Assembly (NCBI GenBank): GCA_005656395.1
Contig: SRSI01000044.1
Location: forward strand, 930,001-994,000
Length of the DNA: 64,000 nucleotides
Origin: Strongyloides papillosus
Lineage: Eukaryota > Nematoda > Chromadorea > Rhabditida > Strongyloididae
Direction: 5' to 3'
A program made the translations under genes and the position numbers. The notes below the pieces were generated by a model that was not told where the DNA came from, made no database searches, and saw only the letters and a program-made list of their open reading frames with translations. Shown here piece after piece: positions 62,301-64,000 of the stretch (position 1 is the first letter of the stretch; each line of letters begins with the position of its first letter).

Positions 62301-64000
62301 ATTGTAATCTTTCCAACTCTAATTTAAATAATGTTATTGGTTCATCATCTAAAAGCAGTCCTCCTGTTGTTGAGGTTGAGGATGTTGATGTTCTAGCTGA
62401 GGATACTAAAAAAAGGAAGCAGGAAGTAATTATTAGTAAAATTTAAATGTTACCACTTGGACGAGGAATTGGCATATTAGATGGCTGATTTGTTGAATTA
62501 AAACTTTTTTGTATAGATGTACTAGCACTACCTTGCATTATCTCCCATAAAGTCATTGAGATTGACTTTAAAACATTATATGTAGGAGCTAAAAAATAGT
62601 AATAAGTAATAAAATTCAATTTTATTGTTTTTTTAGGAAAATTATTTGCCATACATAAATAATATAGTATTAAAAGATAGAATTGAAAAAATGTACATAT
62701 TTATATAAAACTATTTTATATATAGGAGGATTAAACTTCACAAATAAAGAATTTCATAATACTCAAATTTTAGTCACAGTGACAGGGTAAATATATAAAA
62801 TATTATAGTATTATCACCTTATATAACTATAATATTAAAAAGTAATTGGATAATAAAAGTTTTTTTCATCTTCGATGACGCTCACAATGTCAATAATGAT
62901 AAAATTTATTATCATCTATAAATTTTCATACCACCAAAAATTTAAAAAAAAAATTAATTCACATAATAAAATTGAGATTAGCATTTTGATAGAAAAAATG
63001 AACTTACCTATTAATTGCCATTTAGTACCACGAAATTCAAGCAACAGTTGATGCTTAGATACCCCACCACCAACACGCCATTGTTGTAATGTTGAGGCAT
63101 GTTGCCTTTTAAGAACAATCTTTGTTTGCCCATCCAACAAACATAAAACAGTACTGCTAAGACATAGTAATCTAACAGTTTTCCTTAATGTCCTTCCATG
63201 AACCAGTTCTTTGACTTGAAAAACTTTACAACCATATGCAGCTAATTTTTTTGTTGTCTGAATATACAACTTTTTCATACCAATTTCACTCTCATAAACC
63301 TGACTATGAAATAACTTTCTTTTTCTCTCTTTAACCATTTTTATTGTTCTACGATCACCTCTAAGATCAGGAGGTAGGCATTGTGCCTGTAAATCAGCTG
63401 ACATCAACGTATCTGCATCTGTTATACAACGTAAGATATTTACACTCCTACTTCGTTTCTCTGATTCAAATATTGAAAAATTTCTCCTATTTTCAACTCC
63501 GTTTCTTGCTGGGGTGCAATACAATTGTTGATCTACTTCCCATGGTGTTACCATAATTTTTTGAGCCAAATCACGTATCCTACCAAATTGTCCTTTTAAT
63601 AAATGCCTCCTTATTGTTTGTGTTCTTTTATTATGTGGCCAGTTCTCCTCAATACTTAATTGAATTGATGCTAATAATGATGCTTCCTCTTTCAATGCCG
63701 GTAAACTTCCACTAATTATTTGATCTTGCAACTCCAAATACTCATCATTAATACGTTCATCAGATTCAGCATTGATTTTTGTATCAGGTTCAACATGTTC
63801 ATTAACAACATGAATTATCTCAGCACACCAGTTTTTAACCGTTGGATGTTGTGGTGAATTTAATATCTGCTTCAATACATCAGCACATTCTTTCATTGTT
63901 GTGACAATATTTGTATTTTGTTTTGTATAAACAGCTAATAAATTTAATATTAGTTGACGTACACATTGAAAATCTGGATTCATCTCACTTATTGCTATTA
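56366..64000 (-). CDS. plc-1: phospholipase C epsilon, 5' end outside window
   Basis: PLC epsilon hydrolyses PIP2 to IP3 and diacylglycerol and is both a Ras-family effector and a Rap/Ras exchange factor. Exons in coding order: 63008 to beyond 64000, 62454-62588, 58031-62405, 56709-57981, 56366-56494; at least 2300 residues, phases all consistent. Order: a conserved N-terminal region, a RasGEF (CDC25) domain (FPEEVAFQLSSTEYQLFYNIQPVDYVRY, ITHVIISQPTHEDRKIALL), EF-hand-like region, PLC-X (SSHNTYLKGHQL, CVELDCWDGDDG, IYHGHTFTSK, with both catalytic His), an acidic X-Y linker, PLC-Y (FNPIQYWNHGLQMVALNFQT), C2 (NPVWNHVMNF, RPGYRHLPMR) and two Ras-association domains (VMRIYGISQDDNWVTVE; FLISIHNVSKEHPYAIL). 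In C. elegans plc-1 works in IP3 signalling of the gonad and epidermis. Confidence 0.95.

Overview
The window is nuclear DNA from a nematode. By eye it is about 20-25% GC. Several genes have tiny introns (38-60 bp), many first exons sit just behind a T-rich AG that looks like a spliced-leader acceptor, and the families include a cuticle collagen and an Sre-type chemoreceptor. The base composition and gene structure suggest a clade IV parasite such as Strongyloides or a relative; this is inference, since no alignment was run.

Layout. 1-6531: gene-free AT-rich DNA. 6532-8489 (+): Prickle (PET, three LIM domains, CaaX end). 9984-14291 (+): a FERM protein of the FRMD4 type with a CUPID segment and a PDZ-ligand-like end. 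14292-23234: a 9 kb gene-poor stretch with a TA-flanked inverted-repeat element carrying a minisatellite, a second minisatellite arranged as a head-to-head inverted pair, and a dead mariner transposon. 23235-25318 (+): TBC-2-like Rab GAP. 26557-26826 (+): small secreted peptide precursor candidate. 27223-28083 (+): cuticle collagen. 29772-37046 (-): CaMKII (unc-43 type). 37047-44188: 7 kb without a secure gene. 44189-44795 (+): Ly6/uPAR-type, probably GPI-anchored. 44965-47107 (-): large secreted protein of unknown family. 47593-47984 (-): NPF/NPY-like neuropeptide precursor ending in RPRFGR. 50447-51282 (+): WBP2-like PPxY adaptor. 52130-53401 (-): Sre chemoreceptor. 54082-54395 (+): small unknown protein. 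55003-56062 (+): secreted class-2-type lipase. 56366 to the right edge (-): phospholipase C epsilon (plc-1 type), 5' end outside the window.

Exon models were built by hand from reading frame, GT-AG sites and intron phase. The phases close exactly for all the larger genes once five probable one-base homopolymer errors and one further less certain frame break are allowed for: two in CaMKII, two in WBP2 and two in the Sre gene. Their concentration in short homopolymers of otherwise conserved genes suggests assembly errors rather than gene death.

Most notable findings: (1) a previously unlabelled NPF/NPY-like peptide gene; (2) a CaMKII locus with two exons that can each follow the kinase domain at the calmodulin-binding position, plus internal exons that can start a kinase-less association-domain protein, resembling vertebrate alpha-KAP; (3) repeat elements built from ~20 bp degenerate minisatellites. 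Several genes (CaMKII, PLC epsilon, Prickle, FRMD4-like, WBP2, NPF-like) are of signalling or neuronal type, but nothing indicates that they form an operon or cluster with a joint task.
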